Source: Epiperipatus broadwayi
Taxonomy: Eukaryota; Onychophora; Udeonychophora; Euonychophora; Peripatidae
Assembly: GCA_028023455.1 (NCBI GenBank)
Contig: JAQFVV010000027.1
Coordinates: 10,663,845-10,727,844 of the forward strand
Direction: 5' to 3'
Length of the DNA stretch: 64,000 bases
This document shows, in pieces, positions 36,661-48,990 of this stretch. The position numbers and the translations under genes were made by a program. The notes under the pieces are model-generated. The model did not search any database and had not been told where the DNA came from. It worked only from the letters and a program-made list of their open reading frames with translations. Within the stretch, counting starts at the first letter, position 1. Every line of letters starts with the position of its first letter.

Positions 36661-38510
36661 ATATTTTAAATGCTTGCTCTGGCTAAGCATTTATCACAAA
36701 GCTTGTTGAGGAATTGTCTATCCTCATTGATTATATCTTACAAGCTTAAGCGAATTGGATCATGTGATCTGTGACTCTTATTTTGACTATTTATGTAAAT
36801 AAGTGTTTCATAAAATAATTCATTATCTAAAATATGCAAATCGTGACCGCACTAATAATTAATCCCCAAATAAACATCTTTCATTCATAAGCATATATTC
36901 ATTATAACTTTAAAATAACAATTTGCAAGATATGAGGAATAATTTTTTAGAACAAAACACTCTAGGTTATTTTACTATTTTAAAATTTGAAATAGAATAA
37001 TATTAAACAAACTAAATAAGCATATATTGAAATAAACAATAAAAATTACCAATAAATGTTATAATTCAATAACACTTGTCCAGTGATGTTCCATTTGAAT
37101 ATAAAAATAAACCATCATTTACCACACTTTCAACATAGCTTAAAATATAGATAACTCTATTATATACTAAATTATAGTATACCCACATATATAATACCTA
37201 TTAAAATTCAAAATGATAAATATAAAACATTAAATGTAAATTTCTTTAAAGATAACAATCCCAAAAAATAAAATAAAAGTTAATTTTCTTTTACCAAAAC
37301 ACATCCTGAAATGTGAGTTTAAACAGAAGTTTGAACAGACAATTCACTTATTAAAATCTTTTTTTTTCATCTATTCACAAAGTAAGAAAGTAAGTTTGAA
37401 AATTAAAAATGACAAAAATCATTTTCTCTTAGATAAAGTTAATTAATTGTCTGTGCATATTTTTGTAATTTTACAATTCTTTTAATATTGAAAAAAAAAA
37501 AAAACACTTTAAAACACCACTCTCAGTGCTTTGAATATGACCATAAGTAGACCTTGAAAGCACTAAGCTTGATTCAAACCATATTTATTATAAACTTTTC
37601 TTAACATAGCATCCAAGCACTCAAAAGTTGAATTAACAATTAATTTAGTATCTTTCTGTATCAGAATGACAATATTAAGGGGAGAGATTATAGTGAATAG
37701 ATTACCACTTTTTAAAGGAACAGTCATCTTTCTCACTCAATCTTTGTTTTTGTAATTGTTGGTTGTGGATAATAGCCAATAAACATCACCTGACTACCAC
37801 CTCTTATGCTTGTGTATAACTGTCGTTGTTTTTTTGTGGATAATAACTTAAAAATAATATTTATGAAGACCCTATTTCTAATTTGGCAGTCCTAAATAAC
37901 AATTTGTGAAAAAACAGCTTGTCACCCAGTTACATTCTATTGTTGACCTTAATATTTGATTTGTTGAAAGAAGTTATTTAGTAAATAATCATATGGTTAT
38001 TGGTCAGGTCATGTGACATTTAGGTACTCCTGTGACTGGCTGAGAATGATAGTTTTAGTCAGCTGATAAATGATCCAGAAACTATCAATTATTGAATTTA
38101 TGTGACCATTTTACTAAACCACTTACAACATAGAAATAATTGGATGCCCCAATTTTAGAATTTATTATAAAGAATAATGAGAGTAGTTGTTATGTAAAAG
38201 GATTGCATTGAAATTGAATTTTAGAATTATACATTGAGATTGCTTTATCATATTTATTTACATTGTCTGATTCCAGTTATTTTATCTAGTAGTCTTTTTT
38301 GGAAATAATTTTTTCCCAAAAATCATTTATGTAAATTTGAAGGCTGCTAAGTGTTTCTGACTTGTGACTTGAGATAAAGATCTTTTAATTTTGACCATCT
38401 TTATAAATATATATAAAGAGTTATCCCACCCACATATCATTAAAACGATTCAGTAAAACTGTGCCACTTACTTTAATTGTTTAGAAATATATAGACCATA
38501 ACCATTTTTC
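36661..38510. other. Mostly unassigned; one hairpin family A tail fragment at about 37780-37835
   Basis: AATAAACATCACCTGACTACC and TCTTATGCTTGTGTATAACTG match the inverted tail of hairpin family A (AAACATCACATGATCACCAT then TCTTATGCTAGCACATAACTG). The rest shows nothing recognisable. Confidence 0.55.
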
Positions 38511-39760
38511 TTTATTATCAATCCATTACAGGATGAATCTCCAAATTTAATTCAGTTTTTTCAATACTTAGCTTCTTTTCTCCATATCACAACATAAACC
38601 TCTTTGTTTCATCCATCTATCTTATAAGTAGTCTTTTTTAGGTCTTTACAATCCTTTGGGATACAATTTAATGCATCAACTCTTCATCAATATTATCATA
38701 TTTTCTAACAATGTGTCCAATCAGTTCCATTTCAATTTATTAATTCTTTAAATGATATCAATAATGCATATTTGTTTTCTTATCCATGTATTTTATTTGT
38801 TTGTTCTTGCATTGTCCATATTTTTCGTTTAGTAATCTGAAGTCTGTATTGCTTTTCTGTTAAGCATCCAAGTTTCAGATCTATAAAATAAGAACTGATA
38901 AAACATATTTATTAAAAACCTTCTTTTTCAAACACATAGGCATATTTTCTTTTAATGTTAATTTATTTCTACCAAAAAGATTCCATCTAAATTTAATTCT
39001 ATGATTAACTTCATTCATTATGTTTCCATCTGTATTAATACTCTAACCAAGTTATTTGTAGTTGTTAACTTCTAATTCATCATATTTTTATTTTCTTCTG
39101 AGAAAATCCATTAAAAGTTTTTTTAGTCTTTTTAGCATTTATCTTTAATCCTACATTTTTACTTTCATTTGATAAGTTATGCAACATTTAACACCAGAAA
39201 AACTCTCCTTACAGTAGTGCCACTCAGAGTAATCACTGGATGCCTAGTTTTTGGCTTGTGGCATTGAGTGGCAGTACTGTGTGGAGAGTTTTGCCTGTGT
39301 TAATAACAGTTATATGCAAGCATAAGAAATGGTGGTCATGTGATGTTATGCAACATTTCTTGAAGCTTGCAAACATTATTTACAAAAGCAACCATGTCAT
39401 CTGTAAAATTTAGATGACAAATAATCTCCATTCCATTTTAAACTATACAATACTTCTTGTAAAATTGCTGTAAAAAGGTTTCCAAGATATGGAATTATTC
39501 TGTCATACACTTTTCTCAATATAGTATCATGGCATAACTTAACTATTGCTATTGCATTTTGATATATTATTCAGAATATGACAAAGTCCCTAGATTATAT
39601 CTTAATGATCCAATGCTTTAATCACCATAAAAATGTTTATCGACTCAAATGTTTTTTTCACAATCTACAAATCCAAAGCATAATGGCAACCCAGATTCAT
39701 TAGTTTTTTCTATAGTTTCTCTCAGTATTTCGATTTCATACATAGCACCAAATGATATTT
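38510..39760 (-). pseudogene. Decayed RTE LINE, copy 2, interrupted by a hairpin element
   Basis: Parallels the first RTE remnant from its 3' end: AATCCATTACAGGATGAA, AAAACCTTCTTTTTC, ACACATAGGCATATTTTCTT and ATCCAAAGCATAATGGCAAC (compare 4479-4498). It extends to the FVDYEKAFD region. The stretch encoding the FADD box is mutated. A 155-bp hairpin element (39190-39344) is inserted between bases equivalent to about 4110 and 4125 of the first copy. Confidence 0.85.
39190..39344 (+). mobile_element. Hairpin element family A, copy 4, inserted in RTE, 14-bp target duplication
   Basis: The target duplication GTTATGCAACATTT occurs at 39176-39189 and 39345-39358. The uninterrupted RTE remnant has a single related CTTCTGCAACATTT at that place, so both the insertion and its duplication are clear. 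The arms are AAAACTCTCCTTACAGTAGT and ACTGTGTGGAGAGTTTTGCC, and the tail ends GGTCATGTGAT. Confidence 0.93.
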
Positions 39761-42700
39761 ACAGTGTAACAAATCTGTATTTAATGTGACCAACTCTCTA
39801 CATGGTGTTTAATATTAAATCACCAGCCCTCTTTTTTAAAATAACAATGCACATAAAATAGCCAGGAATTATCTATAAATAATTATTTTATATGTTGTAT
39901 TAGTTTGATAAAAAAGAACTGGTGATTTAATATTTAAGCAGCCTACAAAAAATTAGTCATGCTAAACTATAAAATAAATGGATAGCTTTGAAAAACAATG
40001 ATTAAGTAATACAATTGATAATTTTAAAGTAAATAAAACTAATTTAATTATATGTTTTAAATAAAAAATTAGAAGTGTGTATTTTTGCACAAAGGTTGTG
40101 TAAGAGTCAGCATTAACATCATCATCTTCAAACATAATCCACAACAGGATAAAAGCCACTCTGTGTAGAATCCAGTTTTTCTAATCCATAACTTTATTTT
40201 GTATGTATTATATATGGTATGCATTTTAACATTTACTTTGCATTAAAAAAATGATAAAAGCATTAAAAAAATGATAAAAGTATATATATAATATTGATTT
40301 TTTTCTTGCAGTTGTATTTGTAATTCAAGTTTGCATCTGCATACTGAAGTGGTTTCTTTATTCTTTATAAATGAATGCTAAGTGCATTTTTAGGAAGTTT
40401 ATCATAATCATCATTTTAATATATAAATGTTTACAAATTTAAATATATATATATATATTGTAAAGGTATAAAAAGTAGAGCTGCTTTAACCTAACCTAGA
40501 GATGCAGTAGAGGGGGTTCGAACCTCACCTACTCGTCTAGATTGCTACTAAGTGACTTACTCCCCAAACCTCACTAGAATTTATTCTTAATGTATGTCAG
40601 AGACAAGACTCTAAGGAGGAATTTGAGTATGTATATAATGATCAGGTTTATTGAAGAAAACAATGCTACAGAGTTTTAATAATAGTGAATGAAAGACAAA
40701 AGAAAAACTTTATTATTTTAGATTTGCAGAGTACAATGAATTGATTAGTTGAGCTGAAAGCTATTTCCCTGCAACTATATCCAGATATGAAAGAGAGACC
40801 CTTAAAAAATGACTTCACATTACAAGTTGGGAACAGTTCTAGCCAATGGACAGATTAAATGATTGAAAGAGAGAGACAGACATAATTAATACTATGGTGA
40901 GAGTACATGATTCAGATAGCCAGCCAAACTAACTAATATATTCTTAGGAAAACATTGAAAATATCATCCTCTGCTACTAACAAAAAATTCAATAGTGACT
41001 CCCCTCCCCTATGGATATTTTCAGTCTTGATTTAGACACTTCAATAATATTCTGCAGAGAAAGTTTTTTAAATAAATATAAATATAAAATATTGCAGATT
41101 AAGATGACAGAATATTGTGGGAAATGATGTGTCCTGAGACACAAATGGCTACCAAGAGGCTAACATGAGACTGATAGCTCTCCACCTCTAAACTGAGTTA
41201 GAGAAAAAGGAATTTGTTCGCTAACCACATGATCCAAATTCAGGCATAAAGTTTTGTTGCTTATGTCCAGTTCTATATATATGAAAGAGATTAGATCCAA
41301 TTTTTTTATTAATTTTCATTGTGATCCCGAGGTGGGTATGTTAGCTTATGTAGATTTGGTGAGGAAAGTGCCAAAATGTGCAGAGACATGCCCACAGATT
41401 ACCCAGTATGCAATATAATATAAATACAGTCCAATGACCTTTAAATTTAAAAGAAAAACCTTAGTTAGTAAACATAGACAAAACATTATGAAAGTCTAAC
41501 CAAAAAAAACATCCCTTAAAAATAATTGTTATTTTATTTTCCAATACAATTAAATCACTTAGGCAAAGGGGTGGTTATGTTTAAAAAAATTAGTTAATGT
41601 TCAGACAGCCTACCACAGAGTTAATACAAATCCTTTTCTATAACTTTAATATCGATAAATACGGATGACTGTACTCTCTCTTTTGCAGCTAGATGAAAAA
41701 CGAGTTTTGTTATTTTACATTCTTAAAAAATACACATATATGTTTGTAACCTTTTTTTGAATTGAATTAAGGAGAAATATAGGACAAAGAAATATAGGTA
41801 AGGACCTCTCTTTTTTTTTTAACAAAAAAAAAACTAAATCAAATCTTTCATCATTAAATCTCAAGTCCTATACCGTTTAACTAAAACTTAATAGGTAACA
41901 CTGCATTATTAATCAAAAGGGGGAGGGAAGAATTTGCGCCTTCTGCATTTTTGTTTCTCTTTTTTTTTTGTCTTTAAAATATATACCTGAAATGAAATGC
42001 TTAATTATAAGTGTAGAATGGCGACCAAGTTTAGTGAGGCATTTTCACGTAACTTAAGAAGATTCATCACCATTATACATATTAAGCCCAATACCAATTA
42101 CAATATTAAAAAAAAAAAATTTACAAAATGTTTAAATAAAAAAACAACAACATATATCTAGATTTACTCTGAGAAAAGACAAACACATTTCAAATAAGAG
42201 GATAGTTACCGGTAACTAGAGTGTGTGTGTCAAGATGGGTTCCGTTGATGTTGCATGGCAGTGCCTTTTTTTTATTCATATTTCCATAGAAAGAATTAAT
42301 TACTACAGGTTAGGCATTTGTCAGGCATTTTTTTTGTTTTTTGGCTGGCTCACATCTTTACAACTCCAGTCCCAGAGATGGGAGAGTGAAGGCAAAGAAA
42401 ACTATCCCAGCATTTCTGTAGAGTAACAAAGTTCTGGATTTGAATACTTGTAGAGCAAATAATCTACAGCAACAATGAAAAGGCAGCAAGCAGGAATTTA
42501 AAAAAATGAATTTCTTTTTTAAAAGAATAATTTTCAGCCGATTCTAGAAATTCTTAATATAAGAGTCCTTAGCAAGAGCTTCAGCAGATTTTTCAGATTG
42601 AAGAACAAAAGAAAAATTCTTTATTTATACTACTTTTCCCCAATTGTGTTTTTAATTAAACTACTTATTAGTAGCCTATTGTTTCAAATTTTCCCCTGTT

Positions 42701-43027
42701 ATCTATTTTCTTTTAACTAAAATCTTTCATAAAATAATTGCATTCTTTAATGGGTTATATTTAATTATGAAAATTTATCTTATATCTTTCTGCCATCATA
42801 TTTCAAAATTAAAGAAAAATTTTTAAAAAAATTATCTTATTTATTATTTTATTTCAGGTTGGAATTGGAGTCTTAGTTAGTCCACAGTGAATGGTGAAGC
42901 CAGCATATATATATATATAAAATTAAATATTTCCAAGGATTGTTATTAGAATAAAGAATGGAAATGAGATTATATCCATATAAACAGAGATAACTTTTAG
43001 CTTTTAATGTTGCCAAGTAATTATATA
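39761..43027. other. Unassigned intronic DNA with minor repeats
   Basis: Contains a 20-base tandem duplication CATTAAAAAAATGATAAAAG at 40241-40280 and a short (TA)n at 40446-40460. A GGTTCGAACC segment near 40516 on either strand resembles a polymerase III B box but lacks a convincing tRNA-like partner. No gene recognised. Confidence 0.5.
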
Positions 43028-44137
43028 CACCTGGGTCTCATTTTACACGATAGATAGGTTCCTCAGAAAACACGTGCAAATGAAATCGTGCAAAAATAGA
43101 CGTAACTTACATTGAAAAAGGGGGGATGCAGTCTGTGATTTTTCAAAATTTGCATAAAAGCAAAGCACCAACGTAAAATTACTTTAAAATTCGCGCAAAA
43201 AAAAAATAAGGAAATAAAATATGACTAATAAAAAATTTCAAATTTGAAAAAAATTGATACAAGACAAACTTTTTTTAACTATAATATTTAATTTTATTCA
43301 AAATAATATATTTTTATGCAAAATTTACAGTACGGTAATTTACATTTTTTTATACATGTTTTAATTATTATTGCTATTTGCCAAAACACATGTTCATTTG
43401 CACTCTCATGTTGTGTTAATGTCTTACTGTTGACAATGTAATTAGTAATTAATCTTTGAGATGATGATTTTATTAATTGTTTATGAACTTAGACTTATGA
43501 TAATAAAAAGACATTTATTCACCACTGCTGGGAAAAATTTAATTAAAACTAACAACTAAAAATTAAATTCTTATTTTTGTCTTTAATTTTCAATTCCGAT
43601 TAAAAATCAAATTTCACATAACATTATTTCAAGTAGCCGTAAATAATTTTTAAATTGTTAATTACAATTAAAAATCAGATTTTAATTTTTAATTGTCAAA
43701 TTTAATTGTGCCCACTGCTATTACTAACCTTTTAAAAATAAACTTTTGGACACTAAATGATTAATAATTGATTACGTTCTTTTTTAAAAAGCAAAAACAG
43801 AATGTGATTTAAAATGCAAAATTAACACGCACAATGTTTGAACAAATTTACATTGTAATCTTGTAAAATTTAATGTGTGTATACATAAAATGTGGAAATC
43901 ATGATTTTAATTTCATTATTGCATAAAATCTTACTATTATAAAGCACTGAAAATATTGAAATTACTAAGTTGAAAGTTGAATTCCAATAATGTGCTATTA
44001 CTTTCAATATAATGTAAGTGTGCGAAATTTATTATTTAAAGTAATAGCGCAATATCGGAGTTCGACTTCCGGTGAAACACGAATCGCGTAACTTCAAAAT
44101 TGTGTTAAATAAGTCCGCGTAAAAAGAGACCCAGGTG
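43028..44137. mobile_element. Non-autonomous pogo/Tigger-like (Tc1/mariner) transposon, 1.1 kb
   Basis: Terminal inverted repeats CACCTGGGTCTC-A-TTTTACACG on the left and the inverse of CGCGTAAAAAGAGACCCAGGTG on the right, flanked by TA on both sides (43026-43027 and 44138-44139) as expected for Tc1/mariner. The sub-terminal TAGATAGGTTCCTCAGAAAA then AAATCGTGCAAAAATAG is like the ends of Tigger-type elements, and the right end mirrors it with ACGAATCGCGTAACTTC. The interior is AT-rich without a transposase frame. Confidence 0.85.
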
Positions 44138-44139
44138 TA

Positions 44140-44689
44140 TATATATTGTGACAATAATATAAGCTTATCTACACCCACAAATTTCAATCTGTTATCAGTG
44201 CAACCTCCAGTTTATTACATACATATACACTGTATTCTGTTACAAAATGACTATTGTAATCAAATGTATAACCCTTTTTTCCCTAGATAAATTGTTACAA
44301 GTTATAACACTTAAGTTATCAGTTAGGTTCCTTAGGCTATTTCTTTGAATCTTCAGCAGTAAAAATACACTTTAATTATCTTTTAAAAAAAATTTCTGCT
44401 TCATATGTGTAATAATTTTAAGCATTAATTTCTAAAAAGAAATCAATCTAAAAGCTAATTTATTTATGAGACAATCAATGAGTACATCTGTTTCAATAAA
44501 TGAATGTTGTTAACTGACAGGATGCACATCTGCAAAACATTTCAAAGATTCTGAAAGGCAGAATTAGAAAGTTGATTAACAGTTATTTAAAAAAAAAGTT
44601 CTAAATGAAATTGAAAGTAATTAGTTTATTAGTGCAAATTTGTTTAATTTATTAGATCAATTTTAGTTGTCAACATAGCTTTAAGGAAA
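44140..44689. other. Unassigned intronic DNA
   Basis: Nothing recognised. Confidence 0.4.
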
Positions 44690-44960
44690 AAAAATTCACA
44701 CAATCACCATTTCCTATGCTTACACGATGCAATGCTCTCAGATCCAAGGCTCTTCACTGATGAAATCCACAAGCTATAAACTAGTCTGGGGATATTGGAT
44801 GAGGAGGTACTAGATAGGTATTTTATAAACAACCCTTCTTGCATTGATTACTAAGGCCTGCTCTAGGTAGCACCACTATACGGAGAGTTTGCTACTGTTT
44901 TAACAGCTTGTATAAGAATAGGAAATGGTGATCGTGTGATTGCTTTAATGATTTTATACT
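44690..44960 (+). mobile_element. Hairpin element family A, copy 5, longer form
   Basis: The outer ends CACAATCACCATTTCCTATG and AGGAAATGGTGATCGTGTGAT are inverted. Unlike the short copies it keeps a middle segment with TCTTCACTGATGAAATCCAC, a hammerhead-like core (44751-44794), and CTAGTCTGGGGATATTGG. The right part has the arm CACTATACGGAGAGTTTGC. Confidence 0.8.
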
Positions 44961-44984
44961 AATCTGGCCCATAGAATGATGGTG

Positions 44985-45350
44985 ATTGTGGTTTTTCATT
45001 TAAGTTATCAAAATGTATAGATACTGTTACCAAAATATATAGATACTGAACTGGGTTCAGATCCATATAACTATACAAGCAAATGAGCTTGGATTGAAAA
45101 CATTATTATGTTTTTGTTTTGAACTCATAGCTTTATAGTTAATTAAATAGATAAAAGGTAGCTTCTGGAGGGTTGCATTAGATCTTCAGATCTAAGTGCA
45201 GTGTTTTCAGGTTTAAGGCTCCTCACTGATGAAACCCACAAGCTAAAAGCTAGTCTGGTGATATATTAAATAGAGTTTTTATGCACAAACCTTCTTACAT
45301 ATACTGGATTGTACTACTGGGTGGAGAGTTCACTACTGTTTTAAGAAAAA
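44985..45350 (+). mobile_element. Hairpin element family A, copy 6, SINE-like long form
   Basis: Contains a 5' part starting near ACTGGGTTCAGATCC (B-box-like, about 45051-45065) and running through GAGCTTGGATTGAAAACATT and GGAGGGTTGCATTAGATC. This part is shared with 54960-55130 and, inverted, with 60090-60270. It is followed by a hammerhead-like core (45221-45260) and the single arm GGGTGGAGAGTTCACTACTG. The arrangement suggests that the short hairpins derive from a longer SINE-like element. Confidence 0.75.
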
Positions 45351-46629
45351 AGTTGTAAATGGAATGTTAAGTTATTTTTTAATAGTATATATTTTTCTTT
45401 CTCTATGGAGCCAGAAAAACTACTAAAATGTAGCATTAATAAAAAAATCATTTTCTAGCTAAGAGAGCAGAAGTGATTTTTAATAGTTTAAGTTTATTTA
45501 ACTTTCACTATGATACCAGGAAAAGAGTTAAAAATAGTATCAAGAAAAAAATTTTCAAGCCAGAAAGTATATGTAAAGTGATTTTTGTGACTTTACTTAT
45601 CAATATAAAACAAAAATATGAGTTAAAAAGTAGCACCAAGGAAAAAATAATTTTCTTTCAAGAAAATAGAAGTTCTGAAATGTAAGATCTGTACATTTTT
45701 CATATATTTCTATTTCAAACTTTTAAAAATTGAATTTTAATTTTTATTAAAATTGAATTGTACAGTAGCTAAAGCAATAGTCTTTATATATTTTTTTTTA
45801 TATTTATATTGTTGATTTTGAGGTTGTTTTGAATGATAGCCTTGCTTTAGATTGTAGTCCTTAAACTGATTATTCCTAAATACAGGCATTTCAATACAAG
45901 CTACAATAAATAAATGATATTATAAATGATCTTCTGAAACCAATTAATTCATTATAACAATCCTACAGTATATTAAGTGATTAAATTATGAATTATTTTT
46001 TGATTCTGCAAAAATGTTGAGTTCAAAATAAAAATACACATATTAATTTGTATATATATATAATGCTTATAGGCAGACATATTTTATTAAAAATATTACA
46101 GGCATAGTTTAATATTTATTATATATCATGTTTTGGTTATATAGCTTATTTTATGGAAATCAATTGTCACATTTTAGGTTATGATTGCTAACAGATTAAC
46201 TTGAGTTCAAAATCTCTGCCTATTAATTTATTGGTGTAAAAGTGTTATATATGGTTTCTGAATATGTTCACATATTAGATCCAAAGTTAGGTCATGTGCT
46301 TTAAAAACACTTTTTATCTAGCATTCATCAACTCCTCAAACATACAATAAATAGCTCTGGAGAAAATAGGCTGATTACATTTCTGAAAATATGTGTTAAT
46401 ACACTTTTAAAGCATTATTTTGGTATTACTAATGTTCCAATAAGTGATATCTATTCTAAGATGTTTTTTCACTTCTTTGATCTCATGGGGTTACATTTTT
46501 GATTTCATAGGAAGCCAAAGATCAGTTTTTATTTTTGCAATGTTGATTTTTATGAAGGATTTTAATTAAATTTTTTAAAAATAGCAATCTGTATAAATTA
46601 CATTTACTGATTTATTTATTTATTCGTTA
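45351..46629. other. Unassigned intronic DNA
   Basis: AT-rich. The 70-codon open frame at 45473-45685 is Lys/Ile-rich with no family features. Confidence 0.4.
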
Positions 46630-46820
46630 ATTATTTCAAGCCCTACATGATTTGTATAGCAGGAAAGTGGCCAACTCTGGATCTTAAGTTCTTGGATTGG
46701 AGTTCAGTTTTGTCACTTCCTGGATTATGAATGTCTGAGCAAAATACAACTAGTGTGTTTTAATTAATCTTCAAGTAATAACTTATATTGATTCAAGTTC
46801 ATTTTAAATTTTAAAAGTAT
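46630..46820 (+). mobile_element. SINE-like repeat family E, copy 1
   Basis: ATTATTTCAAGCCCTACATG, GTGGCCAACTCTGGATCTTA and GGAGTTCAGTTTTGTCACTT recur at 50740-50860. TTTTAATTAATCTTCAAGTAA recurs at 50878-50898. An A-box-like TAGCAGGAAAGTGG and a B-box-like GAGTTCAGTTTTG suggest a tRNA-related head, but this is weak. Confidence 0.7.
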
Positions 46821-48349
46821 ATATATATTTAATAATAGTATATATATTGTACCATTCTATAATAGACTTAAAGTAGGCATTGCTACATTAAAAAAATATT
46901 GTCATGATTTTATATGTTATACTATTTAAAATCATCAAGTGATGTTTACCATAATTTTGAAAGTTATTATTGTAATACACCCAAATAAATAAATAATTTA
47001 CTGTGTTAAACTTAATATCTTACTGCAAAATATTCATAAATCTAAAGTCATTTATTTTGATAGGTTTTCCAGTAATGTTTTGTCTATATGCATATTTTAA
47101 AAACAATAAGTTTAGATAAATAAATAACAAGTTATTTATTATATGTGTGTATGGATCTGTATGTATACATATTTGAATTATTGTAAATTTAAAATCATGT
47201 ATATTTTAAAATGATATTGTTATTAAAAATATGTAAAAATATAAATATAATCTTTTTGTTAAACAAACAAATGTATTTCTATTTTTAAAATTTAAAAAAG
47301 ATTTTGTCAAGAACACTGTTCTATTTGTAAAAGAACTCTAGTAAAGTAAATGATAATTCTTTTTTAAATAAGAAACAAATTTGAGTTTCATATTAGTTAT
47401 TGTATCTAAGTCATTTACCTAAATGTTATATTAGTATAATATAAATTGCCTGTGGTTTAACTTAGGAGCCACTTTATATAAATACCTTTATTATTTTAGT
47501 CATGTATGGCATTTTTTCCAGTAGAATAAAATTTCAAAATGAAATATATATTTTAACAATTTTTTTAAATATAAATAACATGATGAAAGACTGAGTAGGA
47601 TATTTTATTCCAGAGGATGTATTTATTTTTTGAGAGGCACCTACTTAAACAATTAAATAATGGAATTTGTTATAGTTAGTATTCTAGAGAAAAAGTTACA
47701 AAATGCTTAACATAACCATGTGAATTAACTTATATATTTGTGTCTATGTGTGTTGCCAAGAAATAAATAATTTGCTAAAGATTATAACCCTAAATGCATA
47801 ATAATTTTGAATTTAATAAATAATCATTTAATCATCATAAAATGATAAATAGTTGTTATTCAACATTACCTGCAATGTGAATCTTATTATAAACCATTAA
47901 GGATTATTTTTAAAATAAATTTCAGATACTTTAAAAAAAAAACAAGTTCTTCAGAATTACTGTATTTTAAAATATTTCATGAATTTTCTTTATGGAATTT
48001 CTTCATGTAAACTTAATAAAAAGTAACTTAAAGACTGTGGCACTCTTTGTGTAAAAATATTGACTGGTGTCCAAGCAGGTTGTTCTATTTATTTATATAA
48101 TTATTATTGGTATTATTATTGGTTAGTTTTTAAAGGTCATTTAGTGTATATATGTGTGTAAGTGAACATACAGATATATAATTAACCAAAAGAAAATTTT
48201 AATAAGTTAAACAATTCTAATAAATTTTCATTTAATAATTTATATTTGTTTGTTTATAAATGATCAGCAGGCAAACTGGGACAAATAAACATTTTTATAT
48301 ATGTTATATATATATATATAGTCTATTAGAGACAATAAATAAATAAATA
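46821..48349. other. Unassigned intronic DNA
   Basis: AT-rich, with a short TA run at 48303-48320. Nothing recognised. Confidence 0.4.
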
Positions 48350-48990
48350 TTTTCAGTACTACAACATCAGACAATCCACACCACTTGATGGTGCTGTTTC
48401 CATGCAAAAGCACAGAAATATGCCATTTACAAGGCCATTCATATATCTTCCAGCTTGTAAACTGTTCAAACACATGATGGTGAAGCAGCCAACAATACCC
48501 TCACATTGATAGCATGTGAATATTATCTGCAACATGTTACAGCACTCTGTATACAGGCTAGTATTGAACATTCAACAGTGTATCATGTCAGGGTGTCCAT
48601 AGTTGTAATGACGAAAACTATGCCAATACGCAGTCCTAAATAGTTAGTGTTAAACCTAGTGAAAGTAGTATTAGGTGCTACAAATTCTATTTCACAAACA
48701 TCCCTACTTGCCTTGGGAGCTGGCCCAATCTAAGAAATGAGGAGGGCAAAGCATGATTTGGCAGAGCTCACATGAAAGTCTACACTTTGTGAGAACTTGC
48801 AAGACCAAAAAATAAAATGGCAGAAAGACAGTCTGCTTTCAAGTTGTTGGAATTGCCTGCTACAGGAGCAGCTGCAGTGGCCTTCCTACAGCAGAAAAAA
48901 TTTTGCTGACAGAGAAGAACTGTATTTGTGGTGGGGAAATGATATTAAGGTGCTGTAAGAAATACAAAATGAAATGTCAATCGCATAAAT
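48350..48990 (+). other. Compositionally distinct block, possible old transposon or pseudogene fragment
   Basis: Clearly less AT-rich than its surroundings. Near 48900-48990 one plus-strand frame reads LTEKNCICGGEM then RCCKKYKMKCQSHKCC, a Cys-rich pattern loosely like the C-terminal Cys cluster found in some retroelement or transposon proteins. No stop-free frame extends it. The two overlapping minus-strand open frames at 48264-48571 have no family features. I cannot identify it. Confidence 0.35.

Noticed and set aside
40480-40560. LTR primer-binding site or tRNA gene at GGTTCGAACC
   Set aside because: No TGG start, no matching LTR pair, and no cloverleaf could be folded by eye.
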